In this document: positions 24,431 through 37,900 of the stretch, piece after piece
Numbering within the stretch: position 1 is the first letter of the stretch
Layout: the number at the start of each line of letters is the position of its first letter
Assembly (NCBI GenBank): GCA_963924555.1
Contig: OZ004584.1
Span: forward strand, 4,029,001 to 4,093,000
Source: Crambe crambe
Lineage: Eukaryota; Porifera; Demospongiae; Poecilosclerida; Crambeidae
Direction: 5' to 3'
DNA length: 64,000 bases
Position numbers and translations under genes: made by a program
The notes under the pieces: generated by a model
What the model was told of the DNA's origin: nothing
The model's database searches: none
Seen by the model: only the letters and a program-made list of their open reading frames with translations

Positions 24431-27342
24431 TAGGGTCTGCAACGTGAAAAATTGATATCCTAGTTTTGCATAACTTGCACCTGTTTTAAGTAGAGGGGGG
24501 TGAAGCTTAAACAACCACACCTTCAAATCCTGGGTTTGTGATTGCTCAACAGAGAAATTCACTCGCGATGTACATTTTTGCGGTGTCAGCAAAAATTGAG
24601 GTCAAGGGTCAAATTTAGAATTCAAATTTTGGTGGCTCTAAGTGTTGTGCACCTTTACTGCCAATTTGCTTCAAATTGAGCTGCTATAACTCCTGAAACA
24701 GAGCCTTGGACCCCTTATTCACAAGCAGATGAGTTATCTTGGAGAGAACAATCACCTGTGCTAGATGGGGTCCATGAGAGGGCAATCCCTCAATGTTCAG
24801 TTGTTTGGGGCTTGGTCCAAGATATGTAATGATGAAATCAGAATGAGCCCAAGGGGTCCTTTGCCATCTGGGCAGTGTACTTCCAGTTGGTGTGTGGTTA
24901 GTAACTCCCCCTTAATTTTGATTCCAGTTGTAGAAATGAGTGCACCAACATATCAACAGTAGTTCAAACTACTCCAGTTGGCTGAGCAAGACCACATGGT
25001 GTTCTGTCCATGGCATAACAGTTCACCACTAAGTTTTCAGAAGTCTATCCCCATATCAAAATTGGGAGACCAGGCCAGTGTTTGGGAACTGTACACAGGA
25101 TCGAAGCTCCAATAAGAAGTGGGAAACTGAAGGGGTTTGCTTAAATGTACCTGAAAAGGCAGTGGCTACCAAGGACTAGAAATGTGACTTCTCAGTGTAG
25201 AGGTAGGTCTGAGGTATTGCCGTCACTATCAATTATTTTGAAAGGTCTAGCAGCTAGACTATGCCCTCACATAATAGACTATAGCAATAGGCCCCAGATT
25301 AGTCATGCAATGCAAATGAGAATGTAGCTAATATTGCTATGCTATTTTTGCCCATCTGTTCCTAGATCCTGTGGTTGTACCCTCCGAGATGCTTGTGTCA
25401 AAGTATGTGCATATTCATTATTGTGGATAGCAAACATGAATCTAGTAGCAGTGAAGTTGAGCATGTCGTGTTTTGTTTGTCCCTTGCTTATCACTCCATG
25501 CCATTTCCTAGTGAACTTGGTTATTATGGCCTGATGATCAAGAAACTGATTGACAAATAGTTACAAGAAAGGGGGAGGTACCCATACAACACATACAAAT
25601 TTGTAGAAAAGGTGGTATCCTCAGATGTGCCCAATCCCCAATGCATCCCTAATGCTAGAAGAATTTGCAGGTGAAAATGCAAGGTTAGTTTGAGTTTTGG
25701 ATGACAAGATGAAGGAACAAGAGGAAATAGAGAAGTTGGTAGATTTACCATAGAGTGAAATGAAAGGAAGTAGACTTATCTTTGACAAGGAAACTATTTG
25801 AATCATTCTTGTTTGTTTTCAGCAAGGTAAATTTATCTTTTGGTGATCAAAAGTCTTTTTAAGATAATTCTGTCTCCATCAATGTTGATGATCTGTTTCA
25901 CCATTATTATGCAAGTGCACATATGCCTAATTACAACACCATGGAACCACTTCTCCTCCATGGACATCATGAACACACTATAATTATGTGGGCCTGACTC
26001 TTACTCAGCCTCCTGGAGCAGAGCTGGATCCAGGGGAGGGGTTTGAGGGGGTTGCAAACTCCCTTTTTGTTCCCAAGCTATTATACAATTTGACCATGCC
26101 TACTTGCTTAGCCATGTCTATTTTTCTTTGACAATTTGTGTTTCTCCTCTAAAGTAGTGTAATTAGAAGAGAGAACATGTTACATGTGTGGGCTAACTAA
26201 ACTAGGAACTAATGCGGTTACTATAAAAATTATCATCTAAGGCTACGGTCAAAGAAAGAAACAATCTATGTATACATGATAAATCCATTTTGGCTTTCAC
26301 TTTCAAGGTCACACATTGGATAACTTGGTACATACTAACTGTGATTTCCTTTTACGATTGCACCTGTGACCATGCACGTGTCATTCAAAGATATCTTTCG
26401 GAGTATGTGATTTCCTTAAACAATCACACCTGTAATCTTGTATGTGTCACTTCAAAGATATCTTTTGGAGCACTTTGGCTTACTTTTCAAGGTCACACAT
26501 TAGATAACTCGGTGCATACTAACTGTAATTTGAGGTGTGACCTTGCATGTGTCACTTAGCTACAACACAAATTTTGGGATGCTTCATCTCTCATGATGCA
26601 CACAAACCGGATTCGATTTTGTGCAACTAATAATTTAAGCAATGCTCAATAGTGGTAGCCTACCAGTGAAGCCAACATGGGTCCTCCAAAACTAATATGC
26701 TTCTTCTTGCACCTTTCCTCATGGTCCAGTGTTTGTGCTCCTAATCCTGTCAACCCCACCTATCTGAAAACCCTGGATCCAGCCCTGTAGAGTAGTTTTG
26801 ATATGTTGGTGCACTCATTTCTACAACTGGAATCAATTATATGCCATTAAGGGGGAGATACTAACCACACACTTACTATACCAACTGGAAGTACACTGCC
26901 CAGATGGCAAAGGACCCCTTGGGTTCATTCTGATTTCATCATTACATATCTTGGACCAAGCCCCAAACAACTGAACATTGAGGGATTGCCCTCTCATGGA
27001 CCCCCATCTAGCACAGCTGATTGTTCTCTCCAAGATAACTCATCTGCTTGCAAATAAGGGATCCAAGGCTCTGTTTCAGGAGTTATAGCAGCTCAATTTG
27101 AAGCAACTTGGCAGTCAAGGTGAGCACAACACTTAGAACCATCAAAATTTGAATTCCAAATTTGACCCTTGACCTCATTTTTGCTGACACCGCAAAAATG
27201 TACATCGCGAGTGAATTTCTCTGTTAAGCAATCACAAACCCAGGATTTGAAGGTGTGGCTGTTTAAGCTTCAACCCCCTCTACTTAAAACAGGTGCAAGT
27301 TATGCAAAACTAGGATATCTATTTTTCATGTTGCAGACCCTA
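24431..27342. mobile_element. hAT-like element with long inverted repeats, copy B
   Basis: Same ends as copy A, 2912 bp. The right flank is CCAATGG as in A, but the left flank is 'actaagt', so the element has no matching flanks here. This is expected if its left end marks a duplication junction and not an independent insertion. It lacks the TTAA element and has small extra segments in both arms (about 24885-24925 and 26833-26855). Confidence 0.75.
26019..26787. mobile_element. hAT-type MITE, copy in unit B
   Basis: Near-identical to 17434-18202, with the same CAGAGCTGGATCC and GGATCCAGCCCTG ends. Confidence 0.75.
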
Positions 27343-27734
27343 CCAATGGCAATTTGTTCAGTGTGATCACATTTTTCTTTTGAGTGTATATAGCTACCCT
27401 CATGACTGAGTTATTCTGGTCTTAATGGTGACTATGTTCTGAAAAGGTTCGTATCCAAATGTGAATTTTATCCCTTTTTTATAGCATCCTTCTTTTGATA
27501 ATGTCCTGAATTAGGCATTAGCTAATAGCAGAAATCTAAATCACACATCTAGTCAAGTGTTTACTGTAATACTGTAGATAAAGTGATCACAATAATCGTA
27601 CTCACAGGATCTGGACAACCCGAATTTTGTCTGTGCAGTTGACCTGTGCATTATACATAGTCTATCAAGACATTCTCTTGTGAATAGTCACTCTGCAACT
27701 GACTTGAGAGATTGATCTGGCTATGTACTTCCAT

Positions 27735-28440
27735 CCAAGCTTACCTTGAGGTTGAGTTAACGGATCGAAGTTCCTCAGTGTTTGGAACTGAATATCAGGG
27801 TGCAAGTGAAACAGACACATTCTACATTGCTGCTGGAGAAAAAGTAGTTCACTAAAGCTATAATTTAGTAATGGTAGAGTGATGTGGTAGTCTTGAACTG
27901 ATCACCACTCAAAAGCATATGTTCTCTGTTGATGCAGGGAAGACTTGTGTTCCTTAGTTGGGGTCTGGTATATTGGTGTGTTTATGGGGCCTCACAGGCA
28001 AAGATTGATTGCCTTGGCTTTGGACTGCTTCGTTAATCCTGATCTCCACACTTTGATAGTCACAACAAAACAAGAGATAAAAACCATCACTTAGCTATGA
28101 CAACTCCAAAGGAGCAACAGATCAAGTGAATCTGTAACAATAACAGAATTGTAGTCTGTATAACTGCAGGTATGGTACTAGCAGAAAGTACGTAAAGTCA
28201 CTGTGTCTGTGACAGTTAGTGTCTCTGGCACTTATACGTTCTACCAAAACAGTTGAATAATCCTTCACATTTCCAGTAAATGCTCCTGCAGGGCAATGCA
28301 CATGAGTCACTGCAGCTCTATGAGGGAAACCTTGACACCCCAAGATTATGTACACTCTTGATTCTGGTAAAAATGTTCTCTTTTGATATAAAGTGTGTCT
28401 CAGTTGTTATGAAAGCAGAAAGTTACTCCCTGACAATAGA
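27735..28440 (+). pseudogene. Aerolysin-like pseudogene (copy 3, unit B)
   Basis: Duplicate of 19130-19840 with the same stops and frame changes plus a few private substitutions and a small deletion near 28317. The gene was therefore already broken before the tandem duplication. Confidence 0.55.
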
Positions 28441-28984
28441 AAGTAAAGGCTGACTCTGGTAGGTGTTACTTTTTGAGTTCCTCTTGAATCCTGTATGCAT
28501 AGTAGCTATGTCTTAGCTGCTATATTCTTATAACACAAGAGTTTACAAAGAATTTGGAGATCTAGTCTCAAAGGCCATTCTTTCCTTCCCCCCTTCCTCT
28601 TTATAACTATGAGGATGAGAAAGTTAGATTCGGCATATCTACGTATGGCACTGGATAAGTTAACTGTGTTACTGTAGTTAGAGTAGTGGATAATCTATGT
28701 TTCAGCACTTGGCAAGTTGTATACATAGGTACTGTACTCATGACTTGAAGGAGCCTTTGGATGTAGCAATAGCATTAGAGAGTTGTTGGATAGCTACCAT
28801 ATCAGGAAAGATTGGGAGGTACATCCTCACAGTTTCTCTTAGCTATGTATGTCAGCTACATAACATGCTAGAGATGCATGTTCTTACTATACTGGTCTAT
28901 AGTTATTGAGGTCACAATCACTATTATGAATGAAATATATGGTCACACAAGAGACAGATGATTTGCCACTAGCTACACCATTCT

Positions 28985-29220
28985 TGTTACAGTAGCTACG
29001 TAGATCTCTATTTTTGGGCTCATGTGTCAACTCTTGGCTTCACGAGACTATAATGTTGTGCACATGCACACTTGTCCACTCCACCTCGTGCCAAGAAGAA
29101 CAACTTCAACCGATCAGCTTCCACCCACCCAACCCCTTATATCTGGATTCTTTCCATCATTTGGGCTATCCCAATGATGATGTGATCGGTGTTGGACTGG
29201 ATGTAGGGTAATTCCCAACA
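28985..29220 (-). mobile_element. Solo LTR, unit B copy
   Basis: Same element as 20390-20628 with a 3-bp difference in an ATT run, and the same ATTCT flanks (28980-28984, 29221-29225). The insertion predates the tandem duplication. Confidence 0.85.
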
Positions 29221-30738
29221 ATTCTCCCCCTTCACACCACTTAGTGCCCGACTGTACTAAGGAATGATTAGGGGCAGGGTTTCCGGTCCAATAACTACAC
29301 GACAGGGGGTTGTGTACCAAATCAGGACTTCCTCAAGATAACAATCAAAGTAAGGTATAAAGGTAGGTGGGAATTAACAAAACAACATGCCTTCCTCTTC
29401 AACAAGAGGTGATAAATCAATCCCAATCAATCTATAGCTCAGTTCATTCATACTCTAGCTCTATCTTCATACTCTATGTGCTGCCTTAAAAAATTGGCCA
29501 CAGTGATTGCATTAATTGATTTGAAGCTCTTGTTCTTTAATATTATGATGAAGTGATAGCAGAAAATGAATAATAAGGACCTTCACATCCCTATACACTA
29601 CTCTACATCTTCTTAGAAATGTTATTACTACTACTAAGTGAAAGCACTAAGTGCACACCCTCCATGCTGCAATATAAGCTTACAGATTCAGAGCCTGAGC
29701 ATGGGGTAATATGGATCATTTGCTTTGTTCATTTACTCTTGAAGGGAGCAAAGCAAAACCAATGGGTATAAATGCTTAGAACTGGAGAACCAGCTGTCAA
29801 AAATATGCTGCCTTGCACTTTGAAGGTACCCAATCATCACTCAAATTGAACAGATTCTTCAAGACTAGGCAGATATTAATGTTCCTTTTGTAAGAGATAT
29901 GAAAAATGGAAGTTGGAACCTTTGCGAGTGTACTCTGTCCATTAAAGAAAAAAAATCTGTGGAATTGTAGCAATTGTGCTCCTTTAGCCCATGCTGTTTG
30001 GTATTGGCACTAATAGCTGACTGGACAATTAGTCACTTTTAGCATTAATACATGTGTCTGTAGACAACTCAAGAAATCCATAAACTGTGAGAAACATTAA
30101 AACTTAGAACACTTACAAAAACTATCATGAATAGTGAGAGAGAGAAAACATTTGAACACTTGAGCAGTGAACAGTGAACTACTATGGAACAAGAATGGGA
30201 CAGCATGCATGTAGAGTGATTCATATCCTGACGAAATGCATCTTGGTTCACCCCTTTACGTAACTGTAAAAATGTCTTGAAAAATGGCTTGATCGTGATA
30301 ACTATAATTATATGAACTTGAATATGAAAGTTTATTAGCTAAACTAATCATGATATTAAGTTTGTGTTCACACATATTCTATCTTGCTAACAGCTATTGT
30401 ATGGAAATAATGTCATAATCTTCATGATTTATTTCTGGTGCTTTATCATTGCCCTCCATCTGTAATCCTTTGAATGAGCCTGTGATGTAATGCATAGGGA
30501 GGTGAATAAAATTAGTAGCTTAATTGCTAGACTACCATGATATCTAAATATGACTAGCTGTGTATGAAAATGTTCTAAATATCTAGCCTCCTCATCATCT
30601 CTGTAACAGGTTACTGCAGAATGGAGACAATTATTGTCATTGCTCCTTCCCCCCTCTCCCCATAACCACTCAAAGTTTCCCTCATGGAATTAATGGGGTA
30701 TGGGGTAGGGAGAGGTTGGTAGGTTAAATATTCGAGTC

Positions 30739-32124
30739 CTACAATAGCCATACCATTCGTGCTAGTTCCACCCTCAGCTGCTGAATAAGCTGATGTAGTT
30801 TTGAATTGACTGAATAATGAATGAGTATTATTATGATAATATTAAACAAGTGATAGTTATAATACACACCTTTAGTGGAGGTGGTAGGTTTCACCCTTGG
30901 CAGCCAAGTATCCTGATGTAACTCTGAATTTACTGAGGAATGACAGATATCATGAGAATAATAACAAGTGGTCGTTTTAATGGTCATACACACCTGTACT
31001 GGTGGAACAAAATTCCTTAAAATCTCCACAACAATCATTTCTCATTATGCAGCAATCATCACAATAACATGATGTGGAATCTGAAGTGTTGACTCTACAG
31101 GCACTGCTGTCACTAGTACCATTACAACATCCTTCAGGTAGTTTATTATGCTGGCAACTATTAAGTCCTGAAAATAGATCAACATTATAAACCATTAGCA
31201 CTTTATTCTATGTGCATACCATACCTGTACTGGTGGAACAAAATTCCATAAAATCTCCACAACAATCATTTCTCATTTTGCAGTAATTATCACAATAACA
31301 TGATGTGGCATCTGAAATATTGACTCTACAGGGACTGCTTTCCATAGGATTATCACAACATCTTTTAGGTACTTTATTATCCAGGCAACTATTAGGTCCT
31401 GAAACATTGTGACATCCTACACTTTCTATGTCAGAGCAGCAGTCATTACGCTGGTGACACGCTCGATCACAGTAACATATGTCATAAACTGAACATTCTG
31501 TTGCATTACAACATCCAGTGAAGCCTCGAGATGCACAGGTGAGTTCTGAGAAGGTTAGGAGTCTGATAAAAAGTATTGTGATTCATAGTGTTAAGTTCTA
31601 CCTATAGAAGAAGAGCTGCATACCAGATCATAATGATACATTCCATGGCTTCTACCACATGTTCCCCCTTCAAGATTTCATGCGCAGAAGGTACATTTGG
31701 GAATGTTACACAAGTACTTTGTTAATAATTTATTACGTTAAATGAGTTTATTTACTGTACAACAAGTAACCTGAATTTAATTAGTATGGGTAGCTTATTA
31801 GATTTGGTAATTCGTCTTTTACTGTAGTACAATAAATAGTATGAAAAATGTGTTCATTTGTCTAATAATTACACAGCAGCATGATACCAATGATTATATA
31901 ATTATCAGCAACAGTGAAAAATGCACTTCAATTTTTCACTCTTTTGTATAACAGCTAGTTAGTTATAGCTTAAGCTGTATATAGTTACCTGATTGTTGAA
32001 TTTGCTCTAGCCTTGCTATGAGATCTGAAATCAGGTGATTACGACTGACTTGAGGATGTGCCAGTACTGAACAGGATAAAAAAAGTAAGCCACTTAATTG
32101 TAGCAAGCAAGTAGAGGAGAACAT
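30739..32124 (-). CDS. Secreted protein with three somatomedin-B-like domains (copy B)
   Basis: Exons 32124-31989, 31545-31225, 31167-30994, 30923-30870 and 30809-30739 mirror copy A with identical lengths and splice phases, again 251 residues. I see a handful of changes, mostly substitutions in the signal peptide (W to C, F to L), one in the first module (P to L before the first Cys), one M to I beside CYCD, and one near the end (Q to R). All module cysteines seen in copy A are kept and one is added in the signal peptide. The intact frame in both copies after intron drift (for example about 31800-31960) suggests that both are used, or that the duplication is recent. Confidence 0.85.
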
Positions 32125-33007
32125 CTTTCTATAGTTGTTCACTGCAAGGGTTTCTCATCTGTCTTCTGGTTTATTATAACAGCTTATATAGGCTGACATC
32201 CATTTTCAATGTAGCAACTACGTAATATATTATTTCTACCTATTTATGGTAGCATATTTGCAGTGGTCTTCCTGAATTAAGTGGCAGCAATTATTGTTCT
32301 GGAAAGTATCAGAACCAAGTTGCTCCTACCTTCAGTAATCTCCCTTGTTCTGACTTTCAGAACCAAAACAGAACACAATGTGAAAATTTGCAGTGTAACT
32401 GGAACACTCTCCTTTGAATTATAATTGGATGTGTGACTGGACATTATCTACAACTTGTCTATACAGTCATAATTATGTGACTGTGGTCTGAATGGAGAGG
32501 TGGCCAACACTACTGTTAATCCCAAACCTATTATTACCCCACGTGTGCATGCGCAGCAAGGGGTAAAGTGATCATGCTTGGTGTGGATAGATGTGTCCCC
32601 CAAAAAATTTCCAAACCACATTTATCGATACTTACTCCATTTATAACCTCAGCAGTCAACCAACTGCAAATAAACCTTTTAGCTGCCACTCAAAGCCAGC
32701 TCAATTCTTACTAAACGTATGTAATTCGCTCTGTACCTATACAAAAAATATATATATATATATGGCATGTAAAATTCGCATGGGGTATGAAATCTTCAAT
32801 TACTCTAGTGGCTTCTCTTTTTCTCCCACTAATTGTTGCATGACTCATTACAAACACCCCTGAGTATACTACAGGTTTTCTACTGGAACACAATGGAAGT
32901 GTTCTACCTGCAATTCTAAACACTCAATAACTAAATAAGCAGAACTGAACAGGATTGCAGCAGATTCAAAATGAGAATATGGAGTGCATGCTTCTTGTCA
33001 ACTAAGT

Positions 33008-33853
33008 GGTCTCAATGCAATCACTGATTGGATGGGCCAGAAACAGGATATGTAAAGTTCAGCTGTGGCTATGATATACATGATACATGATCTTCACATG
33101 CTACAAGTGAAAACTGCTTATGCACCTGTAACCACTTGCAATGCTTATAGTTCATAGGGTCTAGTTTTATTTTCGATTCTTACCTTCGAGATCACACATT
33201 ATGGAAAGCTAATATCAACTGTGATATTTGATCTTCAATGCAACTGCTACCACATCTGTGACTCAATAACCCGATGGTACATGATCATGCACAAGTGGAG
33301 AATTTAAACACATTAAGAAAAAGAATAATGTACCTCATTATTGGCTTCCATTGCATGAATACACACCCCTTCCTACAGGTATTCTCTTACTTGCAGTAAG
33401 AACACGGCAAGGTCATAATAAAAAGGGTGAAAAGAACCCCCACACTAATGGAGTTGACAGTGGAGTTGCTTGAACATAAGCTACCTGTCCATTATACAGC
33501 CAAAAAATTGCCTGCATTAAATGTGAGTAAATTTAAGGAAAGGCTGGTCTGTAAGCTCATTGCCAGCTTGCCAGTTAATTATGTACAAGATTAACACTTC
33601 TTATTCAAAGTCGGGAAATACCCTAAAGTTGTTGCTGACTACCCTTTATACTATAGTATTAGTGCGTCAGCTGTGCTATTTGGGAATCTGAAATAGTCCG
33701 TACAGTTTTGACAACCATGTCAGAACACTATTTACCGTATGGCTGACTTAATTAATGCAAAATTTTTTTTCGTAGCATTCAATGCCTCTATATTGAATAA
33801 ACAAATAACTTGTGAGAGATACATCATTCAAACCTCTTTTAATCTTGACTTTA
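33008..33853. other. No gene recognised
   Basis: Sequence right of the tandem duplication. A short inverted match to 7060-7195 (around 33473-33545, 'cttgaacataagctacctg') marks a dispersed repeat. Nothing coding is seen. Confidence 0.4.
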
Positions 33854-34020
33854 TCACACGATGGCATCTTTTATTCCAGGATCGAATCTTTTATCTAGGT
33901 TGTCGATAGGAGTAAGATGTGGTTCTTCACCAGCAGGACGCATTGCCTGGTGACGGAAAGAGATTTCGAATTGGAGACCATCAGGCATTCCATAATATAT
34001 CATAGGCATAGGACATGGCC
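33854..34020 (-). CDS. Possible terminal exon of an unidentified gene
   Basis: On the minus strand a frame of about 50 codons ends in a stop at 33856-33854. Its composition is that of a real protein (YYGMPDGLQFEISFRHQAM ... DNLDKRFDPGIKDAIV). Another exon-like piece of the same strand lies at about 35226-35265 (acceptor TTTTTTCAG, donor GTAAGT, reading YSPLRNRGDFLFE). I do not recognise a family and could not link the pieces. Confidence 0.35.
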
Positions 34021-35472
34021 CCCTCCCTCCCAGATTTTGTTCAACTATTTATGTCATTGTAGGAGATAATTATATATGACTGCATGTACAAAGTGAAACA
34101 TTTTCAACGCTATTTTGACTCTAATTAAATCACAACTATTGTTGGGTATGCATGGTGCAATGGGGGTTTGGGGTTGGCCCCCCCCCCCCCCCCCCCAGGT
34201 AAATTTATGTTCCTCTGCCTTGTATATATTCTGCTTTAAGATCAGAACAGGAAAAAATTATCAAGTAAAATAGGTATGGCTAGGCTAAGTAGGCATGGTC
34301 AAAATTACTGCATCTTTAGCTACTGCCTTGGCTAAGGAACAAAAGGGGAGCTCAATATAACAGCTTGTCATCTGCCATTTTCCAATCAAATGTCAAAATA
34401 CTAAATTGCTCGTTCTTTAGTCCAACTTTATCCTTATTCATGCAGAGGTTACAAATTATTTACCCTTTAAAAAGTCGCTTTGCATTTTCTATCTGTGATT
34501 CAACTCCATATATAATAACCTGAGAAATGCATGAGCTAGTCAGCATAGGTTTCTTGCTAATAAGCAGTATGAATCAAAAGAATATATTCACTTGGCCAAG
34601 ATGTAGATAAACACAAATAAATATCAAATAAATAAACAAATTGCTACAGGTGGGGGTATAATTATTTAGAGGAACACCATTAGTTAGGCTAACTTATCTA
34701 GGAGCCAATGTGGTTACTACAAGCTTAACAATAATCTATCTACTGTCGTGAATAGTATTATAGCACCCTGTACTTTCAGTACTGCCTTCAGTACTTTCAG
34801 TACCAGTGTCAGAGAGAATACTGCCCCCCCCCCCCCCCCCAACCCGTGGCATTCATATTGTGTTAGCTTCTGCAAAACTCCCCTTCGGGGTTGAGGGAGA
34901 GTAACAGAAGAAGGGAAGAGAAATATGCATTAATCTGCTCCTCTCCTAATTTCCATCCTTCTCACTCTCAAAGACAGCCATGAACTGTTAGATTGTCATT
35001 TTTCAGGCTCACAGCTAAAATCCCAGTATGGAACTCATTAATTATTGATCTTTATAGTTGCCTGTGTTGTTTGAGTAATTTCAATAATCAGTCTATCTAT
35101 CGAAAAACAATTTTACGAAAAATAAAGCCATCATTTAGCCAAATGTAGAGTTTTTCTTTTTGTGTACATCATTCAGCATTAACCATGGCACTTTATCCAG
35201 TTGGCTGATAATTACTTACTTCAAATAAAAAGTCACCACGATTGCGAAGAGGGCTATACCTGAAAAAATGAAGGCCAAAAATAGGCAAGTATGTAAGCCA
35301 AGTGAAAATGGAGATTCAGCAACCATAGCACATGAATCGTACCACATACTGAATTAAAAACTTTGGTAATTAACGAAATATTATAAACCCGCTGTACGGT
35401 ATTGATAATTATCAGAGAGTGCGCTATGTACGTAGAGTTAGTTCAGAATGGGTGTGGCTTCTCTCATAAAAC
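34021..35472. other. Mostly non-coding, two C-runs
   Basis: Runs of C at about 34180-34197 and 34824-34841 are likely length-uncertain in any assembly. Apart from the exon-like piece at about 35226-35265, no coding signal is seen. Confidence 0.45.
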
Positions 35473-35630
35473 TACAGTGGAACCTCTAAATGCGGACACC
35501 TTTGTGACCAGCGAAGTGTCCTGATTAGAGAGGTGTCCCTATTTCAGGGGTTAAATTATACACGTTTATATTGTGTTGGGACAAGAAAAAGTGTCCCGAT
35601 CAGAAGTCCACATTTAGGAGTTCCACTGTA
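35473..35630. mobile_element. TA-flanked MITE (mariner/pogo type), 158 bp
   Basis: Begins TACAGTGGAACCTCTAAAT and ends with the near-complement ATTTAGGAGTTCCACTGTA. TA at both ends is the expected target duplication. CAGTGGAAC ends are typical of pogo/Tigger-like MITEs in animals. Confidence 0.85.
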
Positions 35631-35891
35631 TGACTCTCTGGATCTCCTATTCTTGCTACAGGTTCAACTAAACTGCTTATATCTGGAAAACTGCAATATT
35701 TCCATTCAAACTCCTCCAGAACAGTGTCAACAATCAGCACCAGCTGCCGTCTAAATCTAAAACTTTTATGATTCATTCATCATCATCAAATTCATCTTCT
35801 TAGCAGGCTGTAATTTTATGATCCTTTCACATACGACAATCTAAACTTTATTATCACTGCATATCATGTTATCTACACAGTTTTCTCACTT

Positions 35892-36468
35892 CAGGGCTAG
35901 GATCCAGGATTTTTAGATGGGTGGGGTTGCAGGACTATGAGCACAAACACTGGACCATGAGGAAAGGTGCAAGAAAGTCCTAGCATAGTTATTAGAAGGA
36001 CCATGTTGGCTTCACTGGCACTCACAAAGTAAGGTCACACCTTAAATATAGTTAGTATATACTGAGTTATCTAATGTGTGACCTTGAAAATGTAAGCCAA
36101 AGTGCTCCAAAAGATATCTTTGAAGTGACACGTGCAAGGTCACAGGTGTGATTGCACTCAATGTGTAAATACAAGGTTATCCAATGTGTGACCTTGAAAG
36201 TGAATCCCAAAATTGGTGTGTTGTGTATACACAGATGGTTTCTTTCTTTGACCGTAGCCGAAGATGATATAGTAACCACATTAGTTCCTAGTTTAGTTAG
36301 TCCACACATGTAACATGTTCTCTCTTCTAATTACACAACTTTAGAGGAGAAACACAAGTTGCTAAGCAAGTAGCTAGGCATGGTCAAATTGGATTTTCAT
36401 TCTATAATAGCTTGGGAACAAAAAGGGGGGTTGCAACCCCCTGAACCCCACCCCTGGATGCAGTCCTG
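35892..36468. mobile_element. hAT-type MITE, inverted third copy
   Basis: Starts CAGGGCTAGGATCCAGG and ends CCCCTGGATGCAGTCCTG. The inside matches 17434-18202 in reverse with deletions. An open frame at 36067-36309 comes from the repeat. Confidence 0.75.
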
Positions 36469-36606
36469 CACTCATATTCAACGACTTTTCAATACTTATG
36501 TCAGCCATTTAAAATTAAATGACATCATTTGCATGCACGTCTGTCAAGCCATCAGCACCCAGTGAGCTATTAGCTAAAATATGGTTAAAAAAAAAAAGCT
36601 AAAAAA

Positions 36607-36872
36607 AATTCATGCTAAATAAAAAGGCTATGTAGGGTTAGTCTGTACTTTTACCTATAGCAGTTTCTGTAAAAAAAAACAACAAAAACATCAGAAATTC
36701 AATAATAATCCCTACATCTAAACCAAGCAGAACACTTTTACACTGACATGAACAATTAAAGTACAGCTTGGTGGGAGGCAGTTATTATTGAATGCAGCAT
36801 AATTTTTCACAAAACTGCTACTAGGTAAAAGTACAGACTAACCCTATATGGGCTTTTTATTTAGCATAAATT
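36607..36872. mobile_element. Inverted-repeat element of about 266 bp
   Basis: 36607-36667 and 36811-36872 are inverted copies (gctaaataaaaaggc, gggttagtctgtactttta). No target duplication was identified. Probably a MITE. Confidence 0.7.
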
Positions 36873-37379
36873 ATCCCTCCCTTCAATTTCATTGTTCTAA
36901 TATAGAATTTAAGTATTATGAATCTTAAGTAGTAGCTATCGTCAAAATTGTGTATGCCTAAATAAGAGAGCGAATATTTCTATTGAGTTGAAAATTGAAG
37001 AGGGGCATTATTAAACAGCCTTGTACCCAGGCTCCGCTTCCACTAAAGGGAGCTGGGTACGAGGCTATATTCAGCAGTGAATTTGTCTCTTTCATGGTGG
37101 ACACTTTTTCTGGGGACACAATTCAATAGTGAATAGTGTCCCCAGGGGATGGTATTCATTAGTGAATAATGTCTGGTGGGTTTGCAAGTGAACTCTAACA
37201 GAGACCTAGTCCTTCAAGAAACTGTCAACCTAGCTACGTAGTGATATCTCCCATAGTTCTGGTAGGGAGTAGTTGGTGGTGTGCACTCCACTTGCTATAG
37301 CTAGGTCTGCCAGTGAAGCCCTTACTCCCCACCCCTACCTATCTAAAATCCTGGATCCAGCCCTGACACATTTATTATG

Positions 37380-37900
37380 ATACAGTTTGCAATCCCTTTT
37401 TACAATTCCTCAATTTTCAGTTTCACAATTCCTTAAGTTATAAAGAAATTGATAGCTCAGTTTGTAAGGAAATTCAATATCGCAATTTTTTAATGAGGAA
37501 TCCTGATTTGCTTCCTTATAAGGAAATTAGATTTTCAGCTTTGGAATTGCTTATGAAACCCGATTTCTCAATATGCATAATGAGAAACCTGATTTCTTGA
37601 TTTGCTATTCCTTATAATTTTTAGCTTTGCAACTCTGATTGTACCTTATTAGGAAACCTGATTTCTCAATTTGCAATTCTTATAAGGAAACCTGATTTCT
37701 CAATTTGCAATTCTTATAAGGAAACCGATTTCTCGATGTGCATATAAAGAGAAAGAGGATTTCTTAATTTGCTATTCCTTATAAGGAAACTTGATTTTCA
37801 GCTTTACAATTTCTTATAAGGAAGGCCGATTTCTCAATTATAGGGAAACCCGATTTTACAACTTCGTAATTCCTTATAAGGACACCTCCTTATAAAGGAA
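37380..37900. repeat. Degenerate tandem repeat tract
   Basis: Repeated word 'ataaggaaacctgatttct' followed by 'caatttgcaattc' with many variants and uneven spacing (roughly 35-60 bp). Non-coding. Confidence 0.8.

Larger units (their letters stand above)
24431..33007. repeat. Tandem duplication unit B (8.58 kb)
   Basis: Starts at the TAGGG end of the hAT-like element directly after 'caactaagt' of unit A and ends at 'tcaactaagt' before 'ggtctcaatg'. It carries the same order of parts as unit A. Confidence 0.9.
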
